A stretch of DNA of 37,906 nt from a virus. Where the stretch lies: positions 1 to 37,906 of IMG/VR virus record IMGVR_UViG_3300034072_002214. The stretch is one strand, 5' to 3'. Both the position numbers and the translations under genes were made by a program. The notes below the pieces were generated by a model. The model saw nothing but the letters and a program-made list of their open reading frames with translations. It was not told the DNA's origin and made no database searches. The stretch's first letter is position 1, and each line of letters begins with the position of its first letter. Below are positions 1 through 8,224 of the stretch, in pieces.

Positions 1-714
1 ATGAAGAAGAGAGATCTTTGGATAGTGATAGGCTCATTTATATTTTTTGTATTTATATCACTCTACATCTTGATCGAAAAGTTTTACCGGGCTTCGCCAA
101 AAATTGATAATCAAAAGCTTGGTGGTACAGCAGAGTTTGGTCAGTTTGGCGATTTGGTGGGAGGGATACTCAACCCTATCTTTGGATTTTTAACAGTTCT
201 TTTACTAATTTATACCGCAAACATACAGCGAAGCGTAGCACTAAACGAGCGTAAAGATCGTGAAGTAAACTCCATGCACGAACTAATCAAAAGAACCAAA
301 GAGGCAATCGATGATTATTCTCAAAAAGAAATATTTACAGATTCAAAAGGAAATAAATTTAGCTACCAATCAGTATACGCAACAACCAAAAAAGTTGATG
401 TGCATCAAAAAGAATTACTAGAAACAGCAATATCTGACATGCGAAATATCGATAATAGAGAAAAACTTTTTAGTATGAATAGTTTAACTGAAAATCACTG
501 GATCGCTTTTTATCTTCGAGAACAGGTGAAAAGACTTATTGGACAATATGAGCATTTATTAGCAATAGAAAGCTTCAAATATGCGAAGCATGATATTGCA
601 TCGCAATTTATTTCCTACATTTTAGATTCCAATATTGAAAAAATTTGTAATAGAGAGATGCATAAATCTATTAGAGATATAAGTGACAATTTCGTAATCT
701 CCCATTCAGATTAG
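1..714 (+). CDS. putAbiC-type abortive infection membrane protein
   Basis: Probable phage-defence cargo protein of 237 aa. Residues 9-26 form an N-terminal membrane segment, followed by the G-Q-F-G-D-hydrophobic-G-G-hydrophobic-L-N-P signature (about residues 46-60) that runs into a second membrane segment (about 55-72). A charged, helical cytoplasmic C-terminal half follows. This arrangement matches the putative abortive phage infection (putAbiC, PF16872) family as I remember it; the toxic mechanism of that family is not established. The gene is much more AT-rich than the tail genes it faces and lies at the end of the late operon in the opposite orientation, the usual place for a lysogenic-conversion gene. 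The ATG is the first base of the window, so its promoter and SD lie outside. The start is therefore provisional. Confidence 0.7.
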   Translation: MKKRDLWIVIGSFIFFVFISLYILIEKFYRASPKIDNQKLGGTAEFGQFGDLVGGILNPIFGFLTVLLLIYTANIQRSVALNERKDREVNSMHELIKRTKEAIDDYSQKEIFTDSKGNKFSYQSVYATTKKVDVHQKELLETAISDMRNIDNREKLFSMNSLTENHWIAFYLREQVKRLIGQYEHLLAIESFKYAKHDIASQFISYILDSNIEKICNREMHKSIRDISDNFVISHSD

Positions 715-719
715 CCCCC

Positions 720-1094
720 TCACTCAATCGTCTCCGCCAGCGAAAACAAATCATCAAGCTCCTGGTCTGTCATGCCCAGGGCGGCGGCGATTTGTAGCAC
801 GGACGGGTCAGTCCTTTTAAAGTTGGAGTACTCCCACTTCAACTTGGTGATCCTGTCCGTTGTCTCCAAATGAATAAAGGCCTCTACTTCATCGTAGCGG
901 CCAACCAACGCCAGCGCTGCCTTAGCCTGAAAAGTACTTACAGTAATATCAGCCTTCGGGTCAGCATCAATTAACTTTTCCTTTGTCGAATACTCACCGA
1001 CCAAACCCAACCGCTGCACTTCACTTTGCAGGTGCGTTAAATCCAGTGACTCAATAAATCCATTAGCGTGAGTAAAAACATTCACCAAAATCAT
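720..1094 (-). CDS. small tail-fibre-associated protein, paralogue of the 96-aa protein at 6502-6792
   Basis: A 124-aa protein of unknown function and the last gene of the tail operon. Its C-terminal 75 residues align by eye with the whole C-terminal part of the 96-aa protein encoded at 6502-6792. Both have F/Y-Q-A, then a G-x-(Y/F)-D-x-V-(E/K)-A-(F/L)-I segment, an I-x-K-x-(A/K)-W core, and a final P-x-hydrophobic-x-x-I-x-x-x-L-G-(M/L) ... L-F tail. Each follows a fibre-like gene, so a fibre assembly chaperone or tip protein role is likely but is inferred only from position. Its ATG overlaps the TAA of the preceding gene (TAATG), which suggests translational coupling. Confidence 0.7.
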   Translation of the reverse strand: MILVNVFTHANGFIESLDLTHLQSEVQRLGLVGEYSTKEKLIDADPKADITVSTFQAKAALALVGRYDEVEAFIHLETTDRITKLKWEYSNFKRTDPSVLQIAAALGMTDQELDDLFSLAETIE

Positions 1095-1909
1095 TAGCGG
1101 CGCCCTATTCCGTTAATTGTCAAACGCAACAAATCGATGTAAATCATACTCGTGGTAGCAGCAACCGTAGTGGTGGAAACTATGCCAGTACCAATCTTTT
1201 GCGATGTGATATTTGTCGTGATTGTTGCAGTCGCATGAATAGCGCCAGCCTCGGTGAAAATGTTAAACGTAATCGAATTATCCGCATTACAAACAATCTC
1301 CAACGAATACCAGTTTTTATTCACCAACGCAGGGAATGTATGAACGGTTTCAACACCGCCTGAAACACAAACAGCATCAATGGCATCGCCGGTAATACAA
1401 AAATACGCACCGTTACTTGATCGTGTTGCGGTGAGTGAATTTATAAAACCAACATAAGTAAGCCCCTCAGCCGCATTGGTTGCCAAAACTGCGGTGAACG
1501 TCATACCGGGTGCAATCACCAGCGTACCGGTAACCGATATACCGCTGGCAAAGCGATACCCACTGCCAACCGTAGTGCTTGATCGCAGCAGTGCTACGCC
1601 GGGGTGTTTGTTGGTAGTCATGGACTCGGCAGTCGCTGAGATAGTACCGCCGTTAACAGCGGCACCCGTCCACATGTCAGCATTGGTAGAAGCGCTTAAA
1701 AAATCCCACGTATAGGTCACGTTGTTAATATCACTAACAGCGCCACCACCAGTAGGATTCGCCCACGCCCTATCACCAGCACCCGGCCCGGTCTTGGTAA
1801 GCACCTGCCCTGAACTGCCGCCACCGGGGAGCAAATAAGGGTTGATCGCATTAAACTTATTTTTAATGGCCGTGGCCAATTCGCTAACGCGTTCTGAAAG
1901 CGTAGCCAT
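1094..1909 (-). CDS. putative tail fibre / receptor-binding protein
   Basis: 271-aa predicted virion protein. A short helical N-terminus is followed by a glycine-rich linker with the S-S-G-Q-V-L-T-K sequence (about residues 34-41), a motif common at the base of phage tail fibres. The rest is Ser/Thr/Ala/Gly-rich and beta-strand-like, resembling a lectin/jelly-roll receptor-binding domain. The ATG at 1909 is preferred over the GTG three bases upstream because it overlaps the stop of the previous fibre gene (TGATG). It is followed directly by the 124-aa chaperone-like gene. No enzymatic motif is visible. Confidence 0.65.
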   Translation of the reverse strand: MATLSERVSELATAIKNKFNAINPYLLPGGGSSGQVLTKTGPGAGDRAWANPTGGGAVSDINNVTYTWDFLSASTNADMWTGAAVNGGTISATAESMTTNKHPGVALLRSSTTVGSGYRFASGISVTGTLVIAPGMTFTAVLATNAAEGLTYVGFINSLTATRSSNGAYFCITGDAIDAVCVSGGVETVHTFPALVNKNWYSLEIVCNADNSITFNIFTEAGAIHATATITTNITSQKIGTGIVSTTTVAATTSMIYIDLLRLTINGIGRR

Positions 1910-2436
1910 CACACCAGCCCCGCATTGAACACCGCCACAAAATTTGTATCCGGGTTGCCAATTTCATCCTCACCAAATGCGCCAATATTTGTGCGGGCAT
2001 TTTGTTTTTGCAAAAGCGTTAAGCCCTGGGCATTTGTATCCGTGCGCACACGGTTTGCAAGGGCGGCAGTAATGGTGGCAATCACGTTAGGGTCATTGTT
2101 AAAAGCGGCGGCCAATTCAGCAATAGTATCCAGCGCTGCCGGCGCACCAGCGAGCAACCCATTCAATGCCGCTGTAATTTCACTGCTGATTTTATTAATC
2201 GACCAGGTTTGAGAGCTGCTTGCGCTTAGCGCATCATTGATGGTGGCGCCACTGCTCCCAGCGATAAAATCCAACGCGGTTTTCAATTCATTAATGGCCG
2301 CAACCAAATTGGATTTATTCGCAGTACTCAGGGCAGATAAATCTAACGTATTGCCATTAATATGGGTGCGAAGTGATTTACACTCAGTTGCCACTCGCGT
2401 TGCCAAATCCTGCATTCTTTGTTGCAAACTACTCAT
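1909..2436 (-). CDS. tail fibre-like protein with fibre-repeat C-terminus
   Basis: 175-aa protein with a coiled-coil N-terminus, the S-N-L-V-A-A-I-N-E-L-K segment typical of phage fibre shafts, and the A-L-D-T-(I)-A-E-L-A-A-A-F ... A-T-I-T-A-A-L-A repeat found in many tail fibres. The C-terminus carries an L-Q-K-Q-N-A-R-T-N-I-G-A motif, also a fibre shaft hallmark. It ends in a short tip that overlaps the following fibre gene. It probably connects the baseplate to the distal receptor-binding protein encoded next. Confidence 0.72.
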   Translation of the reverse strand: MSSLQQRMQDLATRVATECKSLRTHINGNTLDLSALSTANKSNLVAAINELKTALDFIAGSSGATINDALSASSSQTWSINKISSEITAALNGLLAGAPAALDTIAELAAAFNNDPNVIATITAALANRVRTDTNAQGLTLLQKQNARTNIGAFGEDEIGNPDTNFVAVFNAGLV

Positions 2437-2446
2437 AAACCACCCG

Positions 2447-2692
2447 CTAAATTAATTGGTTTTCAAAAACTAACGTTAAATCGCCCACATCTGGAATAGT
2501 GCCTGCCGGCAATTCATCACCCCAGCCATAATCAAACGCACCGCCCCCGCCAGACTTCAACACCTTTGGCGCGCCCGTTGGTGCTGGTGGCACTCCGGCA
2601 AAGCTCTCCACAGGCTGGGCGACCACTGAATTCTCAACCGTCACCGGCACCGTTACCGCGTTCGGTTGAACCACCACCTCAACGGTAATCAT
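2447..2692 (-). CDS. hypothetical small tail protein
   Basis: 81-aa protein, rich in Val, Pro and Gly. It has a beta-strand N-terminus of alternating Val residues and a G-G-G-G linker. Its start overlaps the stop of the preceding gene (ATGA), and it lies 11 bases before the next fibre gene, so it is clearly part of the operon. I do not recognise a family. By position and composition it may be a linker or adaptor between baseplate and fibre. Confidence 0.6.
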   Translation of the reverse strand: MITVEVVVQPNAVTVPVTVENSVVAQPVESFAGVPPAPTGAPKVLKSGGGGAFDYGWGDELPAGTIPDVGDLTLVFENQLI

Positions 2693-3027
2693 GCTCGTGT
2701 TACCCCGCGCTGAAAGGTGATTTCAATTGGGTCACTGCGCGCACCATTCACACCATCTGTAATCCACACATCCATCACCGCTTTTTGAAAATCCAAACCA
2801 ATGGTGATGGCTGCAGGAATTTTTAAACGCAACTGCCCGCCTTCATTATCGCGCTCAAAAAATGGCGAATCATTTTCTACAGCCAGTAACACATTGCCGT
2901 TCTCGCGCTGATTGCGCACCTCACACTTTGCGGTGTAACCCGCGAGCGGTAGCGGTGTAGCTGCACCCAGCTTGAAATTAAAAAAAGCCTCAAACGGCTC
3001 ACCGGCAACCATGAATGCTTTAATCAT
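2689..3027 (-). CDS. hypothetical baseplate-proximal beta-sandwich protein
   Basis: 112-aa protein. The ATG at 3027 is chosen because GGGG sits 5 bases upstream; an upstream TTG would add ten residues but overlaps the preceding gene and lacks an SD. The sequence alternates strands (A-G-E-P-F-E, K-C-E-V-R, G-Q-L-R-L-K-I-P, A-V-M-D-V-W-I-T) and looks like an Ig-like or BppU N-terminal-type domain that attaches receptor-binding proteins to baseplates. That assignment is structural guesswork. It lies directly after the spike gene. Confidence 0.6.
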   Translation of the reverse strand: MIKAFMVAGEPFEAFFNFKLGAATPLPLAGYTAKCEVRNQRENGNVLLAVENDSPFFERDNEGGQLRLKIPAAITIGLDFQKAVMDVWITDGVNGARSDPIEITFQRGVTRA

Positions 3028-3037
3028 AAAAACCCCG

Positions 3038-4018
3038 TTATTCAACAATTGGATCAAGGCGGCCCTTCAGTGCATCAGCTGCCGATTTCTCGCCACCATA
3101 TGCCCCGCTCTGGTCTGGCTTTTTAGTTTTTAACGGATTGCCGTTATCCGTGTATTCGTGCGTATGGTCTTTTGCAATGTTGGCGATGTTCGCCACCACC
3201 TGAATTAATTCGCTCAAAATCTGCAACACGTTTTCGCTTTCACTGCCCAGCCAAACTTTCCCGCCATCCTTAACTTTTATCAGTTGTTTCAGCTCAGCAA
3301 ATGAATCAGCAATTTTTCCAACACGCTGCCGCAGGTCACGCGCCACTTTTATGTTGCAATCACTGGCGGTAGTTAAATTCAAATTATCAACAGCAGAAAC
3401 ATTTAAAACCCCACCGCTCAATAATTTCAGCGCGCCCAATGCTTCTATCACTTTTGCGCCCAATACTTGCTCTGTACTGTTGCGTTTAACCAGCGCAAAA
3501 AACTCGTGCGCGGTGGTAGCAGCTGAATAACACTCCAACGCATAGCGAAAACAATCATCGGTAATATTGGCGTGAGTAGTGCGCTGCCAATTACCAGCAG
3601 CATCGGCGCGCTGTTCCACGCCAGTACCGGCCTGCAACAACAGCTCACCAGGTGCAACATTGGGTAAGCTCAAACCATCGCTTAACACGGTGCGAATAAA
3701 CGGTTTGCTGGGCAGGCCATAAGCAAAGGCCAGCTCCACAATCGCGCCCGGCTCTGGAAAACCAAACACACCCCGCTCAAGGCCAGCGCAATGCGCAGGC
3801 AGCGGCACCGCTTTAAATAGGGGGAATAATTCATCAGGCTCATGGTTTTCATCCAGCACCACCACATCCACCGCATAACGTGGCCTAAAAGCCTCACTCA
3901 ATGCAGGTGATGTAATCGGGTCGCTAATACTCTCAACCCGCGCAAAAACAGGCAGGTGGTACATGCCGGCCAATTCCGGTTTATTCCGGTCTACGATACG
4001 GACGATTTGTTTATCCAT
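3038..4018 (-). CDS. baseplate spike protein (GpV/gp45-like)
   Basis: 326-aa candidate central spike of the contractile tail, which punctures the outer membrane. The first half is an OB-fold-like region (P-V-F-A-R-V ... G-F-P-E-P-G-A-I-V-E-L-A-F-A-Y-G-L-P). The C-terminal 50 residues hold an H-T-H motif within K-D-H-T-H-E-Y, the type of His cluster that coordinates iron at the spike apex of P2-like phages. The ATG at 4018 with GGGGGA upstream is preferred over a TTG at 4030. It overlaps the hub gene by 28 bases. In classical P2 the spike gene comes first in its operon; here it follows the tail genes, an order I recall from VHML-like phages. Confidence 0.72.
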   Translation of the reverse strand: MDKQIVRIVDRNKPELAGMYHLPVFARVESISDPITSPALSEAFRPRYAVDVVVLDENHEPDELFPLFKAVPLPAHCAGLERGVFGFPEPGAIVELAFAYGLPSKPFIRTVLSDGLSLPNVAPGELLLQAGTGVEQRADAAGNWQRTTHANITDDCFRYALECYSAATTAHEFFALVKRNSTEQVLGAKVIEALGALKLLSGGVLNVSAVDNLNLTTASDCNIKVARDLRQRVGKIADSFAELKQLIKVKDGGKVWLGSESENVLQILSELIQVVANIANIAKDHTHEYTDNGNPLKTKKPDQSGAYGGEKSAADALKGRLDPIVE

Positions 4019-4719
4019 CGTGTCCCCCAAGGGTTAAAGTCCCACTCAATTTCCATGTGTGCATCGCTAAAACTCACGCTCGTAATAGTGGCCCCACTGG
4101 TAAATTTCACACCAGGGCGAACACTGGGAACTGCAGGCACCTTGGCGGCATTTGCAATACCACTGCGAGCCTGCCACTCCACCGGCAACGCAATTTCTTT
4201 ACCGGCCCAATAGCTATCCTTCCATGCACCCACAAACACAGAACCATCGCCTTGTTGCTGCCAAATCATTTGCGGCACACGGTAAACACGCGCCAATGAA
4301 TCCATGCAGTGATAGCCGTGCCCAATAGAGTAAAAAGCCGGGGCTTTGGTTTTGCAGTAATCCGCCACAGGGTGCACAAAACGGATCGCGGTAATATTGC
4401 TTGCCGTTTTTAAAACCTCGGGCAGTGAGCAATTTCTAAGGTTTATGGGCAACATCCGGTTTAAAGCGGCAGTAAATTCCCGGCAAAAAAGTTGCTGTTG
4501 TTTTTTGTCGATAGGAAACGAATTTTCGATAAAACCAGAAAACAAGGCTGTCAGCGAATTCGGGTTGTAACCTATGCTGAACTCAACAACACCGGCCAGC
4601 GTTTCGCGTGTATTTACAGTGAATGCAGCGCGCCCCGGATTAAACAAACCAAGCCGCACATCATCTGTATTTAACTCAACGGCCTTGCCATTCACTGTTA
4701 GCAACTTATGCAGTTTCAT
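3991..4719 (-). CDS. baseplate hub / late-control protein D-like
   Basis: 242-aa protein placed immediately upstream of the spike gene, where gene D or gp44-type hubs lie in related phages. It begins K-L-H-K-L-L-T-V-N-G and has the beta-rich appearance of a tail-hub domain (I-G-Y-N-P-N-S-L-T-A-L-F-S-G-F-I). No peptidase motif is obvious. The ATG at 4719 is preferred; it overlaps the previous gene by 14 bases. Role assigned from position and weak sequence resemblance. Confidence 0.58.
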   Translation of the reverse strand: MKLHKLLTVNGKAVELNTDDVRLGLFNPGRAAFTVNTRETLAGVVEFSIGYNPNSLTALFSGFIENSFPIDKKQQQLFCREFTAALNRMLPINLRNCSLPEVLKTASNITAIRFVHPVADYCKTKAPAFYSIGHGYHCMDSLARVYRVPQMIWQQQGDGSVFVGAWKDSYWAGKEIALPVEWQARSGIANAAKVPAVPSVRPGVKFTSGATITSVSFSDAHMEIEWDFNPWGTRWINKSSVS

Positions 4720-5257
4720 CACTGGCCGCCTTGGGTGCTAAAACAGAGTCAAGCGAAGCCAGTATTTTTTCAAAGCTGCCCATTGTGGTTTGTTCGGTGG
4801 CTGCATCTTCACCGCTAGCACTAACCGTTTCACCGCTGGAGGCCTGTGTAACGCCCACCACTTTGGTTTGTCGCTGTTCTATTTTTTCAGGGACACTCTG
4901 GTATTCCTTGAGTGAAAAATTTACCTGCCATGCGCGCAGGCGATAATCCTCACGAACATCAAAAGAGCCGGTGAATTTAACCTGCCGCACATTCATTGCA
5001 TTTGCCGCTGGCTCAACAATGTCATAAACCAATAGTGAACCATCCGCATTAGTAGCACGTGCAACAGCCGTTAATTCACTCAGCGAATCCACATCGTCAA
5101 AAGGCAACAGCAGCGCAACAGTAATTTCAACCGGCTTAATGCCCTTCTCCGCCGTATCGGTGCCACTGGTTTGCGCGCCCAGGGTTTCATCCTCAAACCG
5201 CATACCAACCGTTACGCGCTGCTCTTTGTTTGGTACGGTGTAATCATTCAGCATCAT
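4706..5257 (-). CDS. baseplate complex protein, GpU-like
   Basis: 183-aa protein encoded between the 300-aa protein and the hub. The first 125 residues are beta-rich, with a W-Q-V-N-F-S-L-K-E-Y segment resembling the end of tail-tube/baseplate GpU domains. The last 50 residues are Ser/Thr/Glu/Ala-rich and probably disordered. It starts at an ATG-ATG pair overlapping the upstream stop, so translation is probably coupled. The assignment rests mainly on position. Confidence 0.5.
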   Translation of the reverse strand: MMLNDYTVPNKEQRVTVGMRFEDETLGAQTSGTDTAEKGIKPVEITVALLLPFDDVDSLSELTAVARATNADGSLLVYDIVEPAANAMNVRQVKFTGSFDVREDYRLRAWQVNFSLKEYQSVPEKIEQRQTKVVGVTQASSGETVSASGEDAATEQTTMGSFEKILASLDSVLAPKAASDETA

Positions 5258-6156
5258 AGGCCCATCAGCTCCCGCAACAATTCCAGCTCACCCGGTGGGC
5301 TGGTAAATACCACACAGCAGCACAAAGGCGCGTCATGCCCTGCGCCGCTCGCCTCCAGCAATGCTTTAGCTTGTGCCGGGGTTTTGTTGCCAATGAATTT
5401 CGCAACGCCCTCACCGCCATTAAAAGCCGCTTGAACAACAAGCAGCGCGCTTTGTGACTCAGCAATCAAGCTGGCTTTTTTGGCAATCAAATCATTTAAT
5501 TCTTGCGTGGGGTCAACAGCACCCAACTCATAGGCCTCAGCGTGTGCGCTGTATTCACCAACAGCACCCGCCGCGGATGTAATGCCGTGGTAATCACCCA
5601 AGCTATGGCCTACCCAGCGGGCATTCATCGCTGCAGTGGGCAACACAATTTTGTCGGCCTCCACACTTGCTATTTGCCCAGCACGGCGAGCGCACAACAT
5701 CGTTTGCGGCAACGGGAAAACTGAATTGAATTGTTTCAATGCTTCAGAAAAACCAAAAAAACCATCCGCAGAAATAAGCACAACTAAAACGTCAATCGTT
5801 CCACTTGGTGATGCGTAGTCATGCTGATCCGTTAATTTTTCTGCCGCTGCTTTAACAGCATTCGCCCTGGATAAATAACGGTAGTGACCATCACCCTCTC
5901 CAATTCCTTGCACCCAAGGGTGAACACAAGCAACGCTCACACCCACCAGCATTCCATCAACCACGTGGCCATGCTCGCCAATACTGCCGGTTGCAGCACC
6001 TGCCACTGGGTTGTTGGTAGTGCTGTAATCCGGGGCGGCACTTAGCCTGCCCTGTGCAGCGCCCAGTTCAGCACCGGCACCGGCAAGCGCGGTTTGCACT
6101 GAATCGGCAACGGCCTCCAGCGTTGGGGGGAACTGAAATGCAACTTGGCTAAACAT
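5254..6156 (-). CDS. phage tail-region protein of unknown function
   Basis: 300-aa protein that I do not recognise. It is Ala/Gly-rich with an N-terminal helical part, an H-G-H segment near residue 60 and a Cys-rich patch (C-C-C-V-V) near the C-terminus. The middle region (about 110-165) looks like a strand-helix fold (I-D-V-L-V-V-L-I-S-A-D-G-F-F-G-F). The ATG at 6156 is embedded in the stop of the previous gene (ATGTTTAG) and is preferred to a TTG 12 bases earlier. Its place inside the baseplate cluster suggests a structural or DNA-circularisation-type role, but nothing in the sequence proves it. Confidence 0.6.
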   Translation of the reverse strand: MFSQVAFQFPPTLEAVADSVQTALAGAGAELGAAQGRLSAAPDYSTTNNPVAGAATGSIGEHGHVVDGMLVGVSVACVHPWVQGIGEGDGHYRYLSRANAVKAAAEKLTDQHDYASPSGTIDVLVVLISADGFFGFSEALKQFNSVFPLPQTMLCARRAGQIASVEADKIVLPTAAMNARWVGHSLGDYHGITSAAGAVGEYSAHAEAYELGAVDPTQELNDLIAKKASLIAESQSALLVVQAAFNGGEGVAKFIGNKTPAQAKALLEASGAGHDAPLCCCVVFTSPPGELELLRELMGL

Positions 6157-6505
6157 TTTCAGCAACAACCGCTAATTTTTTCTTGTAGCGCGACCAACCA
6201 AAAACACGCACAGCGGCATAGATTGGTAAGCGATAACGGCGGCGCACTCTCTCTAACTCCATTAGCTGCAAAAATATTTCATCTGCCGCTTTTCTGTCGA
6301 ACCCGCGAGAATACAAATAGTCATGCACAATAGCGGCACAACGTGTGCGGCCCTTAAACAGCATGTAAAAAATAGGAATGCGCGGCACACTGTCTAAATC
6401 AGTTTTAAAACCAATAGGCACAACATAATCACCAAAGCAAAACGGCTGCAGCAGTTTGAATTCAGTGCGCCCAACCGGGGTAAGTTCAGGTGCTACAAAA
6501 CTCAT
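6149..6505 (-). CDS. DUF1353 family protein
   Basis: 118-aa protein with the DUF1353 (PF07087) pattern: G-F-x-T-D-L-D-S-V-P-R (about 33-43), then A-A-I-V-H-D-Y-L-Y (about 57-65) and a D-R-K-A-A-D-E-I-F segment. The conserved Asp, His and Asp residues suggest a small metal-binding or hydrolase-like fold; no activity is established for the family as far as I know. It overlaps the upstream gene by 4 bases (ATGA) and the downstream gene by 8. Confidence 0.8.
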   Translation of the reverse strand: MSFVAPELTPVGRTEFKLLQPFCFGDYVVPIGFKTDLDSVPRIPIFYMLFKGRTRCAAIVHDYLYSRGFDRKAADEIFLQLMELERVRRRYRLPIYAAVRVFGWSRYKKKLAVVAENV

Positions 6506-6792
6506 AGCGCGCCCGCCGTAATTCCTTGCGCGCTTTCAAACAAGGCATCCACTTGTTCATTGCTCAAACCCAGTTGGTCAATAATCAGCGCCACCATTGG
6601 GTTATCACGGCGAATATCCAAACCGCGCTGCCACGCAATTTTTATGCGGGCGGGTGTATCAGGGTGTTCTATCAGCGCCTTAACGCCATCAAATAGCCCT
6701 GCCTCAGTTAGAACAACTTCCGCTTGGTAGGCAGTAATAACAGGAACATTTACGCCTTCCACTGGGGGAAAGGAAATTACACCGCTATACAT
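6502..6792 (-). CDS. small fibre-associated protein, paralogue of the 124-aa protein at 720-1094
   Basis: 96-aa protein encoded directly after the Asp-box fibre gene, with TAATG stop-start overlap. The segment from Y-Q-A-E to the C-terminus aligns with the C-terminal part of the 124-aa protein at 720-1094, including the I-K-I-A-W core and the D-x-P-hydrophobic-x-x-I-x-x-x-L-G-L ... A-L-F-E tail. A fibre-specific chaperone or small tip protein is plausible because each copy follows a different fibre-like gene. Confidence 0.68.
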   Translation of the reverse strand: MYSGVISFPPVEGVNVPVITAYQAEVVLTEAGLFDGVKALIEHPDTPARIKIAWQRGLDIRRDNPMVALIIDQLGLSNEQVDALFESAQGITAGAL

Positions 6793-8216
6793 TATTTAAT
6801 CCTCACGTAATCACACATCCCCTCAATAATGTTTGACGCACCATTGAAGTGAAAACCAACATAATCGGGAGTGGTGTAGTCCACCTTTAGCATCGCTGAT
6901 TTGCTGCCACCCTGCGATTCGTTAAGGCTAAAACCACCCATCACCAAGTTTCTAAAACAAAAATATTGGGCATTTGAACCGCCAAGTTCCTCTGCTGATC
7001 GGGAGAAATTTATCAATTCAAAATTCACAAAATCAGTGGTGAAATAAAAAGAGTTTTGAAGGCCTAAAACCATCCCGCCAGTAACGCTAAAAACTCTAAC
7101 GAAAAGCGAACCACCTAAAGATCCAAAGTGGCTGCGAAATGGTTCAGGAATAGACTGGCTTACATCAACCCAATCAAGGCCGTTAACTGAACTGAAAAAA
7201 TAATAAGTAGAACCAGAATGCCCGCACCAAAAAAACTTACCCAATGCGTAAGTCATGTCTTGAAATATCACAGAAGATACTGGTGCATTTATCGTTGAAA
7301 AGTTTGCGCCACCATCGGTAGTTCTCAGGTAACTGTTCGTGTTTTTTCTACCAATAATGATCACACCATTGGCAGCCTGAACCAGTGGGATATAACTACC
7401 AATTACCGCAACGGGCAGCGTTCTATTTGCTTTCACTGTGCCACTGGTAAAACTCACGCATGCAACATCGCCAGAGGCAACAAAAAGCCCCGTGATTCCA
7501 TCAGAAGAACCACGAACACTATCGGCCACTCCACTGGTTAAAACTCTCGCAACAGATGCAACGCTAAAACTTTCTCCCGCGTTGGTGCTGTGCGATGTAT
7601 TTATTGCAGCGGCTGTGTTGCTCGCAACAACAAATGCGCCACCCACAAAAATAACGCCTGTCGCTTTACCGGGCAGGTTGTGGGGCACAGCAGTAACCGT
7701 GTTGCCACCATCTTTAACAACCAAAACGTGGGTTGCATTGCTGGTAGCAATAACAACAGTACCCAAACCATCTGTTGCAGCCTGGGTAATCATTCCATTA
7801 ACGCCTCCGGGGTAAACCAGCTGCCCGTAACTGCGCAAGGCCTTCTGCTCCAGCGCCTTTTCATATCCAGCTTTGGTGTGCAGCAAGCCTTTCAACAACC
7901 ACTCATGGCCAGAAGAGTCGGTAAACTTATCGCCTGAAAATGGGCAGCTTTTTACGTGGCCAATGGGTGGGTGCAAACCATCAGTGCTTGCACTTGCCGC
8001 CAAAATAATTAAATCCTCAATTGCACTGGCCGCACCCACTGCATTAGTAACCCGCTGCAGTTGTGTATTTAAATTGGCTTGATCCAATATCACCCCAATA
8101 CTGGAGGCCTTCTTAGCCGCAATTGCCACTTCAATCACTTGATCAAAAGTGGAGGCATTTGTCAGCGCATTAATACGAGTTTGTAATTCGTTTTTTAAAG
8201 CAGTGGTGTCCAGCAT
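6792..8216 (-). CDS. tail fibre/tip protein with Asp-box beta-propeller
   Basis: 474-aa predicted receptor-binding protein. Residues 1-75 are helical and resemble a fibre anchor. The body contains sialidase-type Asp-boxes (S-x-D/N-x-G-x-x-F/W): S-T-N-A-G-E-S-F at about 210-217, T-T-D-G-G-A-N-F at about 299-306 and S-V-N-G-L-D-W at about 343-349. Each ends a four-stranded blade-like segment. This supports a beta-propeller fold that may bind or trim surface glycans. I cannot identify a complete sialidase active site (no clear R-I-P or arginine triad), so binding is more likely than catalysis. AGGAG lies 5 bases before the ATG. Confidence 0.72.
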   Translation of the reverse strand: MLDTTALKNELQTRINALTNASTFDQVIEVAIAAKKASSIGVILDQANLNTQLQRVTNAVGAASAIEDLIILAASASTDGLHPPIGHVKSCPFSGDKFTDSSGHEWLLKGLLHTKAGYEKALEQKALRSYGQLVYPGGVNGMITQAATDGLGTVVIATSNATHVLVVKDGGNTVTAVPHNLPGKATGVIFVGGAFVVASNTAAAINTSHSTNAGESFSVASVARVLTSGVADSVRGSSDGITGLFVASGDVACVSFTSGTVKANRTLPVAVIGSYIPLVQAANGVIIIGRKNTNSYLRTTDGGANFSTINAPVSSVIFQDMTYALGKFFWCGHSGSTYYFFSSVNGLDWVDVSQSIPEPFRSHFGSLGGSLFVRVFSVTGGMVLGLQNSFYFTTDFVNFELINFSRSAEELGGSNAQYFCFRNLVMGGFSLNESQGGSKSAMLKVDYTTPDYVGFHFNGASNIIEGMCDYVRIK

Positions 8217-8224
8217 GGCTACTC

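Noticed and set aside
1476-1715. Plus-strand ORFs of 60-230 codons throughout the minus-strand tail genes
   Set aside because: They are shadows of the coding strand, without SDs or recognisable sequence, and conflict with tightly overlapping operon genes.
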